Of a stretch of 64,000 nucleotides of DNA, positions 1 through 10,350 are shown piece by piece. Where the stretch lies: NCBI GenBank assembly GCA_027924585.1, contig BSBM01000068.1:8476501-8540500 (forward strand), read 5' to 3'. The stretch's first letter is position 1, and each line of letters starts with the position of its first letter. A model generated the notes under the pieces. That model ran no database searches and was not told where the DNA came from. It was given only the letters and a program-made list of their open reading frames with translations. The stretch comes from Larix kaempferi (Eukaryota; Streptophyta; Pinopsida; Pinales; Pinaceae). Both the position numbers and the translations under genes were made by a program.

Positions 1-2054
1 ATAAAAAGATAAATTTGATCCTCAGATGGATCTTAAGTGCAATGATTGGTCAGATCCACTCAACCGCTTATTCTCCACCTTGAATTTAGTGCCCAAAGTA
101 AATTTCCTGTTTAGCCAAATTCACCTTGAAATTTCAAAGCCCGAAATAGGATGAACTCTGCTTAGGACTTTAGGGTGATTAAAAAGATTCTATTAAGCAG
201 CAATAGGGAAATTCTTCAGCTGTTCCCTTAAGATTGGCTTGGACAAGCATCCATATTATAGAATTTGGGCAAAACATCAGCAATAGATCTCAGATACGTA
301 ATATTCAATTTTATTGAAATGAAATGTCTTGAAAACAAAATCACTGATTAGATCTGTGATTGATTTCATGAATAGGTAGAGGATTCAGGTCGTTTATGAC
401 TATGGACAGCCATTTCAAGGAGGATACCACAATCTCACAAGCAAAACGAACCAATGCCACAAAATCAAAATTTCCAAACAAATTTGACATCAAACACTAA
501 TTTCAATATTTTGTTTTATGTACCCAAATATATCTAAACATACATGTTATCCCCTAGGTTGTCCCCCCTCTCTCATAGGGGTCCCAAATGCTAGGGCATG
601 CTTAAAGGATGCACCTTCCCATATTGCTCTAGGTATTTGAGCCAATTCTTGGGCTAGGGGTACCCTTGATCCTTCCTAAGGCAAGAGTCTTTGTTTTCCA
701 CCCAAGGACAATTTATTTTAATCAATGAAGCTCAAACTGGATTTATTACTCTGATGTGGTGTGCATGGACTTGATATCTATTACTTATTTACAACAAGAT
801 AAAAAAGGATGTTGAGTTGTATTTTGGAGGTGATTAAGAAGCTAATTAACAAAGTGAGATTTAACAGGTTTCAATAATTGGAATAATCTTTTGAACGATG
901 GGCACCATAATCTAGTTCTCCTTCGAAAACAATGTAGAGAAAATTAACAAATATAAGTTGAGGAGGAGGCATAAATACTTTCCTAACACATATTTATTAA
1001 ACATTAAACCAAATGGGAAAGGAAAGCATAAATCCATTAGTTTTTTCAACACCATGTGAGGTATAAAATGAAAGGAAAAACCAACATAACATGCTTAAAT
1101 CTAGTATTTACCAGTGGCAACAATCTTAGTCCTTCTTTCACAATAAATTCAATAGTTCATTTACAAAACAATAGCTCTAGTGTTAGGGACTACATAGTCT
1201 CATATCTGATAACAACCATCTCATTTAAAACAATAAATGAACCCAGGGTTGGGAGTAATAAAATAATTGTCAAGGGCTTCACCATTTCCTTTTACAAATT
1301 CTATTGCTCAAATAATGTTTATAGTGAGAATGACAATGAAAGAGAAGAGTGCTACCAAAAAAGTGATACTCGAAACAGATCTTCAATTTGAGATGGCCTC
1401 TTACCTCTATTTCACCTCTTTTGCTATTGAAATGAACTTTCGATGGACTTTCAAATGAGAAAAATATTTCCTCTTATAAATTGTTGGTAGATAAACATGG
1501 GCCCCAAAATTAGGAAAAAGTTTGTTATTTATCCCCTAATGAGAAGGTCTCTCTTTTACTTTTGTTAGGTTTAGTTAGAGTATAATATTTTTAGCCCTCC
1601 CGTGAGTTTGTGGTCAAACTTAGGACTGATTTGACACTATTGCAATTTTCCCCTTTTTTCTATGTTAGATTTATTGAAACTCCATTGGAAGATTTAGTGC
1701 ATTAGCTTCCCAAGTTAGCTCTATATTAGCTCCAAATTTGGCACACTCCAAGCCAAACATAACATCTTCAAGTGAGAAAAAATTAAAATGATGGAGGAAT
1801 GAGTTGTTTTAGTGCTTATTTGGTATTCTTTGGTCTTCATACACATGGTTGTAGCGACTCTAGGCACTTCCCCACATCTTAAGGATGGTAATAGAGGTAA
1901 ACCATTTGGTTGCAGTTTTGCAAACTTAACCAACATGGACATTGAGTGAATATTACAATATTCACAAAGGTAACTAGCTTGGGAACTTGATCATGTGACC
2001 TCTTAATTACAATTCATAGAACTGGACCACTTTAGCTAAGGAAAAACTTATTTT
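1..2054. other. No recognisable feature
   Basis: AT-rich sequence with only short chance reading frames. I see no protein motif, RNA gene, long repeat or transposon terminus here. Confidence 0.6.
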
Positions 2055-2162
2055 CTAGACAGAGTCCTCGCATTCCCCGAGTCAAGTGTGGGAGGGTCGT
2101 TGGATGAGAACATCCAATAGCCCTCCCACACTTGTCTCAAGGAATGCAAGAAGTATGTCTAG
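2055..2162. ncRNA. miRNA-precursor-like foldback (candidate)
   Basis: A 108-nt imperfect hairpin. The outer pair is CTAGACA (2055-2061) with TGTCTAG (2156-2162). Then come GCATTCC/GGAATGC, a GAG/CTC step, and a long stem in which CAAGTGTGGGAGGG pairs with CCCTCCCACACTTG. A TTGGATG/CATCCAA stem closes it on a 4-nt loop (AGAA, 2107-2110). Small symmetric internal loops and a stem of this length fit a plant pre-miRNA or a short foldback element. I do not recognise a known mature miRNA, and either strand could be transcribed. Confidence 0.4.
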
Positions 2163-2516
2163 TACCTAATGTTTTCCCTTGAGATAACCCACTAGGTTCT
2201 TGATTGACCCTTTTTAAAACTCCATTGCACTTTTTAATTAGTTAAATACTCACTTTAGGCCTACCACTTAAACCTTATAAAACAAAGTTACCTTTACATG
2301 TGCAGTTTGGTAGTTAAATTAAGTGTTTTGATGTGTGGGTGGTGTTATATATATATATAGTAAAGTTCGATATGTAATGCATAAATTTTATAATGATGCT
2401 TCGATGGGTTTATAATATCTCTAGCCACTTTATTACTCATAAGGTGAGGGGGATTGTGACGTCTAGGCCCACTATAATTATATTCTCCTCATTTACCATA
2501 GACCTAATAAACATAT
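2163..2516. other. Intergenic, short (TA)n tract
   Basis: No gene visible. A short (TA)n microsatellite lies near 2347-2361. Confidence 0.6.
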
Positions 2517-3755
2517 TGTCATGATCCAGGTTAATAGGATTCCAACATCGGTAAGCTTCAACAAGGAGGAGCTTGACCAAGAAGCCAAGATGAGCACATT
2601 AGAAAGCTACTTGACTTGGAAGCCCATTTGGTGGCATGCAGGAGCTTGGTATTGGTTGGGCGCCCACATTGGGTGGCACCACACCCGGACACTTGGGGAA
2701 AAGAGAAGACAAGACATACATCACGGTGGTCTTTCCCAAAGTCAAGAAGTGGATGCATCGACGAACAACATGACTTGGGAGCTTGGAGGCCGGCGGGAGA
2801 ACCCCACGAGAATGCCCAAGACAAGCATGGGAACGTGGGTGTCGACAAGCGAGAAAATGTGGGAAAGTGCATTGGAAATACCTTCCATAGGTTGAGGTGG
2901 GGACATGCATCCAAACCCATGAAGGAATAATTCCCAAGGCTTAGGGAGCATTAGTGTCATCAAAGTAGATATGTCGAAAAGGGGGAGAAACCCCATTAGC
3001 AAGAAAGCACCCAAGTATGGAAGTCGTCTGTAGGAGACAGGTACACTTAGCACGGCTTGGGCATACTTAGATGTGTATATATATATGAGGTTTTGAGGCA
3101 TCATTCAATGAAAAACCAAGTGGGATTTCAAGGAGATAGTTCAGGTTTTGAGGCACAATCGATAGCAAGCAGGCAGAAAGCATGCCTTGGCTAGGACAAT
3201 GCATGGCAAGGCTAGACAAACTGGCTTAGAATTTGGCAAGTGTGCACAAGAGGAGTAAGAGGTGGTCTTGTGGGTGCTTCTTGGCGAGACTGTCACGACA
3301 GAAGAGATGACTCTTGAAGTGGGGTTAATATTTGTGGGTTTCCTGAGGTGTTTTTGTTTGGAACGCTCACAAGTAGGTAGCTTGCGGGTGCACCCGTATT
3401 GAATGTAACTTGTACTCTTGTATAATAAAGCTTTCAGAAAGCTTGATTTGGGGTGCCACCATATATTGTTCTTGTATTTCATTGGAATATATTGGTTAAT
3501 TGTAAACAGAGATAAGTGTTAACACATAAAATGGATAAGTATAACATTGAACAAGAATAAGTGTAAGTGTTAAGTGAGGCGTAGTCTGTCGGGCTTCCAA
3601 AATGGGTTGGTCTCACCACCAACAAGGATTCTTAGGCAATGTCGCATGACCTTTCATAAGGAATGGAGCTTCAGTTTTGGTTCGAACTTATAGACCCATG
3701 ACAAGTTGTATTAGAGATTACAAACATATTGAGCTCTTCACCACTCTTCTATCGA
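2517..3755 (+). repeat. 5' LTR of Gypsy-D (right end approximate)
   Basis: Starts TGTCATGATCC. Roughly 2555-3045 aligns with 12950-13435 at an estimated three quarters identity. The downstream part is seen only once in the window. It holds an AATAAA-like signal near 3424 in a TATAATAAAG context, as expected for an R region. The end is placed just before the PBS-like site near 3760. Confidence 0.5.
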
Positions 3756-4357
3756 AGTGGTGGCATCAGAGAAATAAGAAGACAGGCTCTTCACCACGAC
3801 GTGCCAAAAAGAGTTTTCATAAAGTTGGAGCAGATATTTGGGAACATGACTATAGGTTGATGAGAGCTTACAATGGATAGCATTGCACCTAGCATGGCAT
3901 AGGGTTCCCAAAAAGTTTGATTGTTCGGTAGAGAAATGTCGAGGAAGGTAGGTGCTTGGAATAGGAAGTGGTTGGGGAGAAGTGAACCTAACCAGACTGA
4001 TGAAGTCCAATAGAAGGGTGTAGATTCACCCAATTGTTGGCATAGCATAAGTGTTCGACAAAGGTGTTCCCAACACATTGCATATATTTTATAGCATGGA
4101 GTGAAGTTCAATTTGACTAATGGAGGTTGCAAAGAAGGTAGTCAGAAGTAGTTCGGCAAAGTGATGGGAAAATTGCCAGGAGAGGCATGCTCTAAAAGGA
4201 AGTACGCTCTATGCCCAGGATGATATGATAGGAAGTGCACTGGTAGAGAGCATGTTAGACACAAAAAACACCTTAGGTAGGAGGTGCACCCCTCACTTAG
4301 CATACTTTAGCAAGTAATCAAGCAAGTTCATGCTGGATGACTTGATGAATGGTTGGG
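3756..4357 (+). other. Gypsy-D internal leader
   Basis: Noncoding-looking sequence between the PBS-like site and the left end of Copia-A. I see no convincing gag reading frame. Confidence 0.35.
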
Positions 4358-4613
4358 TGTTGATGTATATGTAACTTCGGAATGTATTTCACATATATGT
4401 ATATTGTATTCCTATAGAGATGTTATTATTCCTCTATACGGAAGTGTTTGTATTCCTATAGAGATGTTATTATTCCTCTATATGGAAGTGTCGTCATTTA
4501 TATTGTAAGTGTTGTAACTTATACTTGATGGGTTATTAGACCACCCTAGTGGGGATCGGCCCAGTCAGCATTATGTTAAGTGGTTAAGTTGAGGCTGACC
4601 TAGTTGAGTAAAG
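4358..4613 (+). repeat. Copia-A 5' LTR fragment
   Basis: Matches the first part of the Copia-B LTR read on the minus strand: TGTTGATG, the repeated ATTCCTATAGAGATGTTATT block, and the GGGTTATTAGACCACC block. The match stops after about 255 bp, so the TATA-box half of the LTR is absent or replaced. Confidence 0.65.
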
Positions 4614-5794
4614 GTCAACTTTTACAGGGCCGAATATAAGATCCCCATGTACCTTGTGTCCAAAGGACAACCTCTAATTCATTCTACTTTGTGATTTATG
4701 ATTTGTACAATATAGGGTTTCTGCCTCTTCCAGATCTGAGTCAAAATCAGGTGACCTTGGTAAAAAGGTCATAACTTGGGATAGGAAGCTCCAAATGAAA
4801 TTTCGTAAAATGTGACAGGTAGTACACAGACTATACTATCTTAGAAAAATTTTGCAGAGGCTGAAGTTGAACCAATGACACGTGGCACACCGTACAAGTT
4901 CGCTCTTCTGTATTATCCCATAAACAGGTCACGTTGCAACACTTGGCATAACTCTCTCTCAGAGAATCCAATTGAGGTCAGAACTATTGATATGGAAAGA
5001 TAACAGGTTGGGCTATCTCAGAAAAAAAATTTAGAGGTCGAAGTTGAACCAGTGACACGTGGCATGCCGTACAAGTTCTCTCTCCTGTATTATCCCATAA
5101 ACAGGTCACGTTGCGACACTTGGCATAACTCTCTCTCAGAGAATCCAATTGAGGTTAGACCTGTCAGGATGGAAATATAACAGGTCGGGATATCTCAAAA
5201 AAAAAATTCATACCCTGTGGATCAAAAAGTTCGGAGTTACACCAGAAAGAATCAGGTACATATTTATGTCAAAACATAATTATTTTTGAGTACCTTCATT
5301 AATGGCTTCCAAAATTTAGGGCTTCAGAGAAAGTTGGAATTTTTGTAATCGGAGACCACGGATGGATTCTACTCATCAAAATAGAAATTTAGAGACCAAG
5401 ATCATATTTTTTGGTTGAGCAGAAGGCCGTCCTTGATCAAACCCCAGTTCGGGACTTTGATCGGAAAGATGGAAAATTAGGGCTTCTGCAGAAATTGGAA
5501 TTTTGGAAATCTATGACCACGGCTAGAAGCTCCTCAGAAAAATTGAAGCTTAGAGTTTTGAATCAAATATTTTGGTTGGGTGAAGCTCCGGGAAACTCAA
5601 ACCCTAATTCAGGGTCCTCCCTAGTGAATCCGAAAATCTAAAAGGCAATTTCGAGGGGTGAAACTGTGCAGTTTTCAAATTCTGAATATACCAACTTGAT
5701 CAGCTCATCAAGGTTCATATTTCTATCCTTTCGGAATTTTGAAATTCAAAGTTTGAATTTTGGGGGTTTCTTTGACAAACCCTAATCCATCTCC
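4614..5794 (+). repeat. Copia-A leader with two tandem duplications
   Basis: A unit starting GAAGTTGAACCA recurs at 4863 and 5040 (period 177 bp). Both copies contain GACACGTGGCA and a TCTCTCTCAGAGAATCC block. A second duplication has TAGGGCTTC at 5317 and 5478 (period about 161 bp). Copia-C also has a duplicated leader (44491/44650), so leader duplication recurs in these copia elements. Confidence 0.7.
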
Positions 5795-5951
5795 ATGTCT
5801 AGTTCTTGCAAATCAAGTGGATTGGGTTAATCCTAGAAGAAGATGGATTGGTCACCTGCATAAGTGAAGAATTTCTTGTTTCAAAGGGAGATGAGGCTAG
5901 GGCTATCCATAAGAAGATTACAAGCAATCTTGATAGGTATGGCTTACAGGT
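5795..5951 (+). pseudogene. Copia-A gag N-terminal fragment
   Basis: The stretch translating to WIGLILEEDGLV and following acidic/basic residues matches the N-terminal gag region of Copia-C (YRIGLILEENDLAHYI). An ATG at 5795 is out of frame with it, so there is a frameshift or deletion at the start. Only about 50 codons remain before the similarity is lost at a GTATGT sequence. Confidence 0.6.
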
Positions 5952-7584
5952 ATGTTTCATGGTTAAGTTTATCATATGTTTGTCTTCATATCATTACGGT
6001 ACAATCTTGATTAATTACTGGACTTGTCGTATCACCTTAATAGAAGATATTCATTGATTAAGGTTTCGACACTTATGATTGTACTAATGCATTGTGATGT
6101 TGTATGAGGTTTGTGTTGTTTGCTAACAAAAAAGGTAAACCAAGAAAGTCAAATCATGTTCTACTTCAAGAACATATGCTCATGGTGACATGAAGACAAA
6201 GATTCATCCATTGTCATGGATCACATAGAAGATCTACTTTCGAATTATGTATAACTTGGTTCTACAATGGTTAACTTATGAGATATGCAGGTTACTAGCA
6301 CAAGTCACTGAAGAGAACCAGAAGACATTATGCGGGTATGTTAGACATAACTAACTAGCATGCTAATCCAGGTATGTTTTTCCTATATCAAGCTAGAATC
6401 CTACCTTGTGTTAGGATCTTATACTGTTGTGTTGTTGATAATGATTATTCATGAAGTCATAGGTTTGAATAATCATGGTTGTATGCATATTATGTTTCTT
6501 ACCATAATTGATGATATGACTAACCAGAAGAATGATGAAGGTATAAGTTTGAATAATCAGGGGTTTTATGCATATTATATCTCTTATATTGATTGATGAT
6601 TCAACTAACCAGAAGAGTCCTATGATCAAATAAGAATGTGTATGAATAAAAGAAGACTTCCCTGAAACCTTGAATACTAATGTTTATTATCTGTGAATGA
6701 TCATGAATATACATGTTTAAGATTATTGTGTTTTGATAGTATTAAGATTATACTAATAAATGTGTGATTATGTATGAGACCTCAAGGATAACACAATGAT
6801 GATACTAATAAGCATGCATAGTGATTAAGGATGGATGTAAGTTCAAGGACAGGTAATCGAGGAAGCAAAGATCAAGAGGGAGCACACTCTAGTTGTTCCT
6901 GCAAGAAAGCAAAGGAGCACACTTCAGTAGTTTCTGCAAGGATGCAGATATTCAGAGGGAGTTGACCACTTCTCACAATCCACATAAGAATGGAGTTGCA
7001 AAAAAGAAGCAAAGACTGAGAGGGAGTCAACCCAACAAACAAACAAAGATAAGTATTTGAATTGTCATTACTTGCATATTTTATTGTTTAAATAATACTG
7101 TTCAATAATGTATATATTGTTGTTCCTAGAATTAAGTTATGTATCATGCATATTAGAATAGTTGCATTGATGAACAATATACTAGTAATACGCATGGGTA
7201 AGTGGCCTATGCCACTGTACAACATTGCATTGCTACTTATCTAGAATGAAACCTCTTTGCTGACATGTTGGGAGTTGTGCACACTCTTAACAATGTTCTG
7301 GTAGAGATTGGAAGGCATCTAGAAAGTTACAGGATATGGATAAATGTTGTATTGAAGCATTGGATAAGATAATTGCATGACTGTTTGACATATTTCTTTA
7401 TGTGTAAGAATTTGTTCTGAAAACTATGAGATGTTTTCTAATCATGCAATTTAACTTGTTGTGTAGGAAAGATCGTATGCCATCACCTACAAAAGAAGAA
7501 CTACAACATTTGTTCAACAACAAAATTATCTATTGAAGATATTGAAGTTCCCAGGATATGGGAAGAATGCCATGATCCATCGAT
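5952..7584 (+). other. Non-copia spacer inside Copia-A, partly shared with Copia-B
   Basis: About 1.6 kb with no copia coding similarity, where the rest of gag, protease, integrase and RT should be. About 7050-7584 is clearly homologous to 58000-58590 (minus strand) in Copia-B. The left edge follows TTACAG with GTATGT, and the right part contains TTGTGTAG before GAAAGATC, so the borders resemble splice sites. I cannot say whether this is an intron-like insertion or a fused host fragment. Confidence 0.5.
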
Positions 7585-8696
7585 CATGAAGAATGATGTT
7601 TGGGATGTAGTCCCAAGACCTGAAGGGAAGTTTGTTATGACTTCCATATGGATCTATCAAGATCAAGCATGTTGCAGATGGCAGCATAGAGAAATATAAA
7701 AGTGATGAAATAGAAGATACACCAGATGAATTTCAAGACAGCTTTCTTGAATGGTGTAGTTGAAGAAGAAGTGTATGTGGAGCAGCCACTTGGTTCTGAG
7801 ACACATGACAGGGTGTCATATATGTGCAGAAATTGGGTATGATGCACCACTTTCTAGGTACGGAAGTGTGCCAAAGTGCAGATGGAATCTTCCTTGGACA
7901 AGGGAAGTATGCAATAGAGATCCTGAAGAGATTCGGGATGATGGACTGCGAGGCTATGGCATCGAACCTGAAGCTTCTTTGTGATGCTTCATCTGAACCG
8001 GTTGATGTCACTATGTATCGTCAGATGATTGGGTCGTTGATGTACCTGACGAACATGAGACCAGATATTTGCTTTGTGGTGAACACATTGAGCCAGTTCC
8101 TGACAGATCCGAGGAGTGTTCACCTGGTTGCTGTAAAGCATATTCTGAGGTACCTGAAGGGCACAGTTGATTATGGGCTCAAATATGATGTGAATCAAAA
8201 TTTGAACCTGTAGGGTTATATTGATTCAGTTTGGGCAGGCAGTGCTACAGATAGGAAGAGCACATCTGGGTGTTGCTTCAGTATGGGATCAGGTGTGATC
8301 TCTTGGTTTAGCAGGAAGCAGTCATGCGTAGCATTTAGTACAGCTGAGGCAGAGTATGTTGCAGCCTGTTCATCTAGTTGTGAGGAAGTATGGCTACAGA
8401 AGCTACTGTCTGAGTTATTTGATCTCTCGTTGGATGCTACTGGTATCTTTTGTGATAACTAGAGTTGTGTGAAGCTGTCTGAGAACCCAATGTTTCATGA
8501 CGGGTCGAAACACATAGAGATCAAATATCACTATATCAGGGATATGGTGTAGAGAGGAGCTGTGAAGCTCCTGTACATTGCGATGGACGAGCAGATTGTA
8601 GATGTGCTGACGAAGCCACTAGCCAGGGTGAAGTTCGAGTACTTCAGGGAGAGGCTTGGTGTTCTTCAGATTGATGACACTTCGAGGAAGAAGTGA
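7585..8696 (+). pseudogene. Copia-A RT C-terminus and RNase H, broken
   Basis: Starts with MKNDVWDVV-type residues (the RT entry motif also seen in Copia-B and -C). It then loses the catalytic RT core by deletion and frameshifts. Reading resumes at about 7824 (MMHHFLG, YAIEILKRFG, YRQMIGSLMYLTNMRPDI) and continues through RNase H blocks (RKSTSGC, AEAEYVAACS, CDN-stop-SC, KHIEIKYHYIRDMV). In-frame TAG codons lie at 8211-8213, 8461-8463 and 8548-8550. The latter two replace Gln codons seen in Copia-C or Copia-B. It ends at TGA 8694-8696. It cannot encode an active enzyme. Confidence 0.85.
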
Positions 8697-8811
8697 TGGA
8701 CACATTTGCAAAATCCATTCCAAGTATGTTGGAAGGAGGATCCTTCACATGGATATGGATGTAAGCGCTGGATGATGAGCATCAGGATGATGCTCCAGTT
8801 ACTTCTCTGTG

Positions 8812-9045
8812 TATGCATCATGTTGGATGCTGGATATGATCAGTTGGATCATTTATATGTATATGTATGTATGCATCATGTTGGATGCTGGATATGATCA
8901 GTTGGATCATTTATATATGTACGCATCATGTTGGATGCTGGATATGATCAATTGGATCACTTGTATGTATTTTTGTATATGCATCATGTTGGATGCTTGG
9001 ACCATGTATCTATATATGTATCAGGTGGATACATTGTATGATCAG
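8812..9045 (+). repeat. Tandem array A1, 50-58 bp unit
   Basis: CATCATGTTGGATGCTGG recurs at 8816, 8874, 8924 and, slightly changed, 8982, with GATATGATCA between copies. The last unit runs into array A2. Confidence 0.85.
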
Positions 9046-9190
9046 GTGGATCATGTACGGTGATATGTATCATGTATTTGTATTTGTATCAGGTGGATAC
9101 ACTGTATGATCAGGTGGATCATGTATGATATGTATCAGGTAGATACTTGGTATGCATCAGGTAGATGCATTGTATGATCAGGATGATCAT
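9030..9190 (+). repeat. Tandem array A2, TGTATCAGGTGGATAC-type unit
   Basis: Short repeats of ATCAGGTGGAT(A/C) alternate with TGTATGATCAGG. They are irregular in length and appear derived from the neighbouring A1 array. Confidence 0.6.
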
Positions 9191-9344
9191 GGATGACAAA
9201 CTTCGGGATGTTGCTCCACATGACATGCAGCAGGATATTGCAGTGATGATGATTAGGATGATCATGTGTACATCAGGTTGATGTATGGTGAGTATCAGGT
9301 TGATACTCTGTGGCCGTGGAACAGGTTGTGCAGATAAGCATGTA

Positions 9345-9935
9345 ATTGTGCCCTGGGAGATTTGCAGATAGTCTTTCGAGGTTTTTCCTATGGCATGTAA
9401 TTTGTACCCTGGGATATCTGGCAAATGCTCTTTCAAGTTTTTGCTTGGGAGGACATATAATTTGTGCCCTGGGAGATTTGCAGATAGTCTTTCGAGGCTT
9501 TTCCTATGCCATGTAATTTGTGCCCTGGGATATCTGGCAGATGCTCTTTCGAGGTTTTGTCCTATGGCATGTAATTTGTTCCCTGAGAGATCCGATAGGT
9601 TGAGCCATGTGCTTGTAATCAATCCTGAGATGCTCTTTCGAGGTTTTGCCATGGCCACATGTAATTTGTGCCATTGGAGATCCGATAGGTTGAGCCTTGT
9701 GCTCGTAATCAGTCCAGGGATGCCCTTTCGAGGTTTTGTGGTGACCACATGTAATTTGTGCCCTGGGAGATCCGATAGGTTGAGCCTTGTGCTCGTAATC
9801 AGTCCTGGGATGCTCTTTCAAGGTTTAGTGGTGACCAAATGTAATTTGTGCCTTGGGAGATCCGATAGGTTGAGCCTTGTTCTCATAATCAATCCTGGGA
9901 TTCTCTTTCGAGGTTTTGTGGTGGGGTCACATGTA
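9345..9935 (+). repeat. Tandem array A3, about 57 bp then about 89 bp units
   Basis: Units start ATGTAATTTGTGCCCTGG. The first four are about 56-58 bp. From about 9570 the unit becomes 88-90 bp by gaining GATCCGATAGGTTGAGCC and CTCGTAATCAGTCC blocks. One copy of the long unit is recognisable in Copia-B (about 56336-56425, opposite strand), which shows the ancestral single-copy sequence. Confidence 0.85.
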
Positions 9936-10240
9936 ATAAGTCCTGGAGATCTGGATAGGATGAAAAAGGCCTCAGATGCTCTTTAGGGTTCTTGCTAGTC
10001 AAGAGACTCTTTTAAGGTTTTGTGACGCACGTAATAAGTCCTGAGATTTCCACAGTATGGCCAGTGATGACGAAGACCTGCAAGTGGTGGGCCTACATCC
10101 AGTATGAAAAGGGACTGGCTCTGTAGAACTTCCTATGATGAGTAGATTCAGAGATTGATTGAGATAGCAGCAGTAGTGACGATGATCCAGAGAAGATGAC
10201 TTGTGCTAGAAGACCTGTGTCGAGAAATACCTTCCTAGTT

Positions 10241-10350
10241 AAGAGGGAGTGTTGATGCATATGTAACTTCGGAATGTATTTCACATATATGTATATTGTA
10301 TTCCTATAGAGATGTTATATACATATAGGAATACAATATACATATATGTG
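10241..10350 (+). repeat. Copia-A PPT, 3' LTR start and 26-bp-arm palindrome
   Basis: The PPT AAGAGGGAG (10241-10249) is followed by the LTR start TGTTGATG (10250). After about 70 bp the LTR folds back. Arm 10282-10307 (CACATATATG...TTCCTAT) is perfectly reverse-complemented at 10325-10350, separated by 17 bp. The 3' LTR ends there. Confidence 0.9.

Larger units (their letters stand above)
4358..10350 (+). mobile_element. Copia-A: decayed, internally deleted copia LTR retrotransposon
   Basis: The left end starts TGTTGATG, the same LTR start as at 10250 and as in Copia-B. In order it carries an LTR fragment, a leader with tandem duplications, a gag fragment, a long non-copia spacer, a decayed reverse transcriptase (RT)/RNase H, tandem arrays, a PPT (AAGAGGGAG, 10241-10249) and the first bases of a 3' LTR. 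That LTR collapses into an inverted copy of itself. The protease, integrase and most of RT are missing. Its closest relative in the window is Copia-B (55448-58597), which shares the pol end, the 3' region and a spacer. Confidence 0.75.

Noticed and set aside
2521-3104. Overlapping 100-124-codon frames on both strands
   Set aside because: They coincide with the Gypsy-D LTR repeat. The related copy at 12.9-13.4 kb does not conserve these frames.
9119-9986. Open frames of about 200 codons on both strands
   Set aside because: Entirely within Copia-A tandem arrays, with no domain and different unit lengths.
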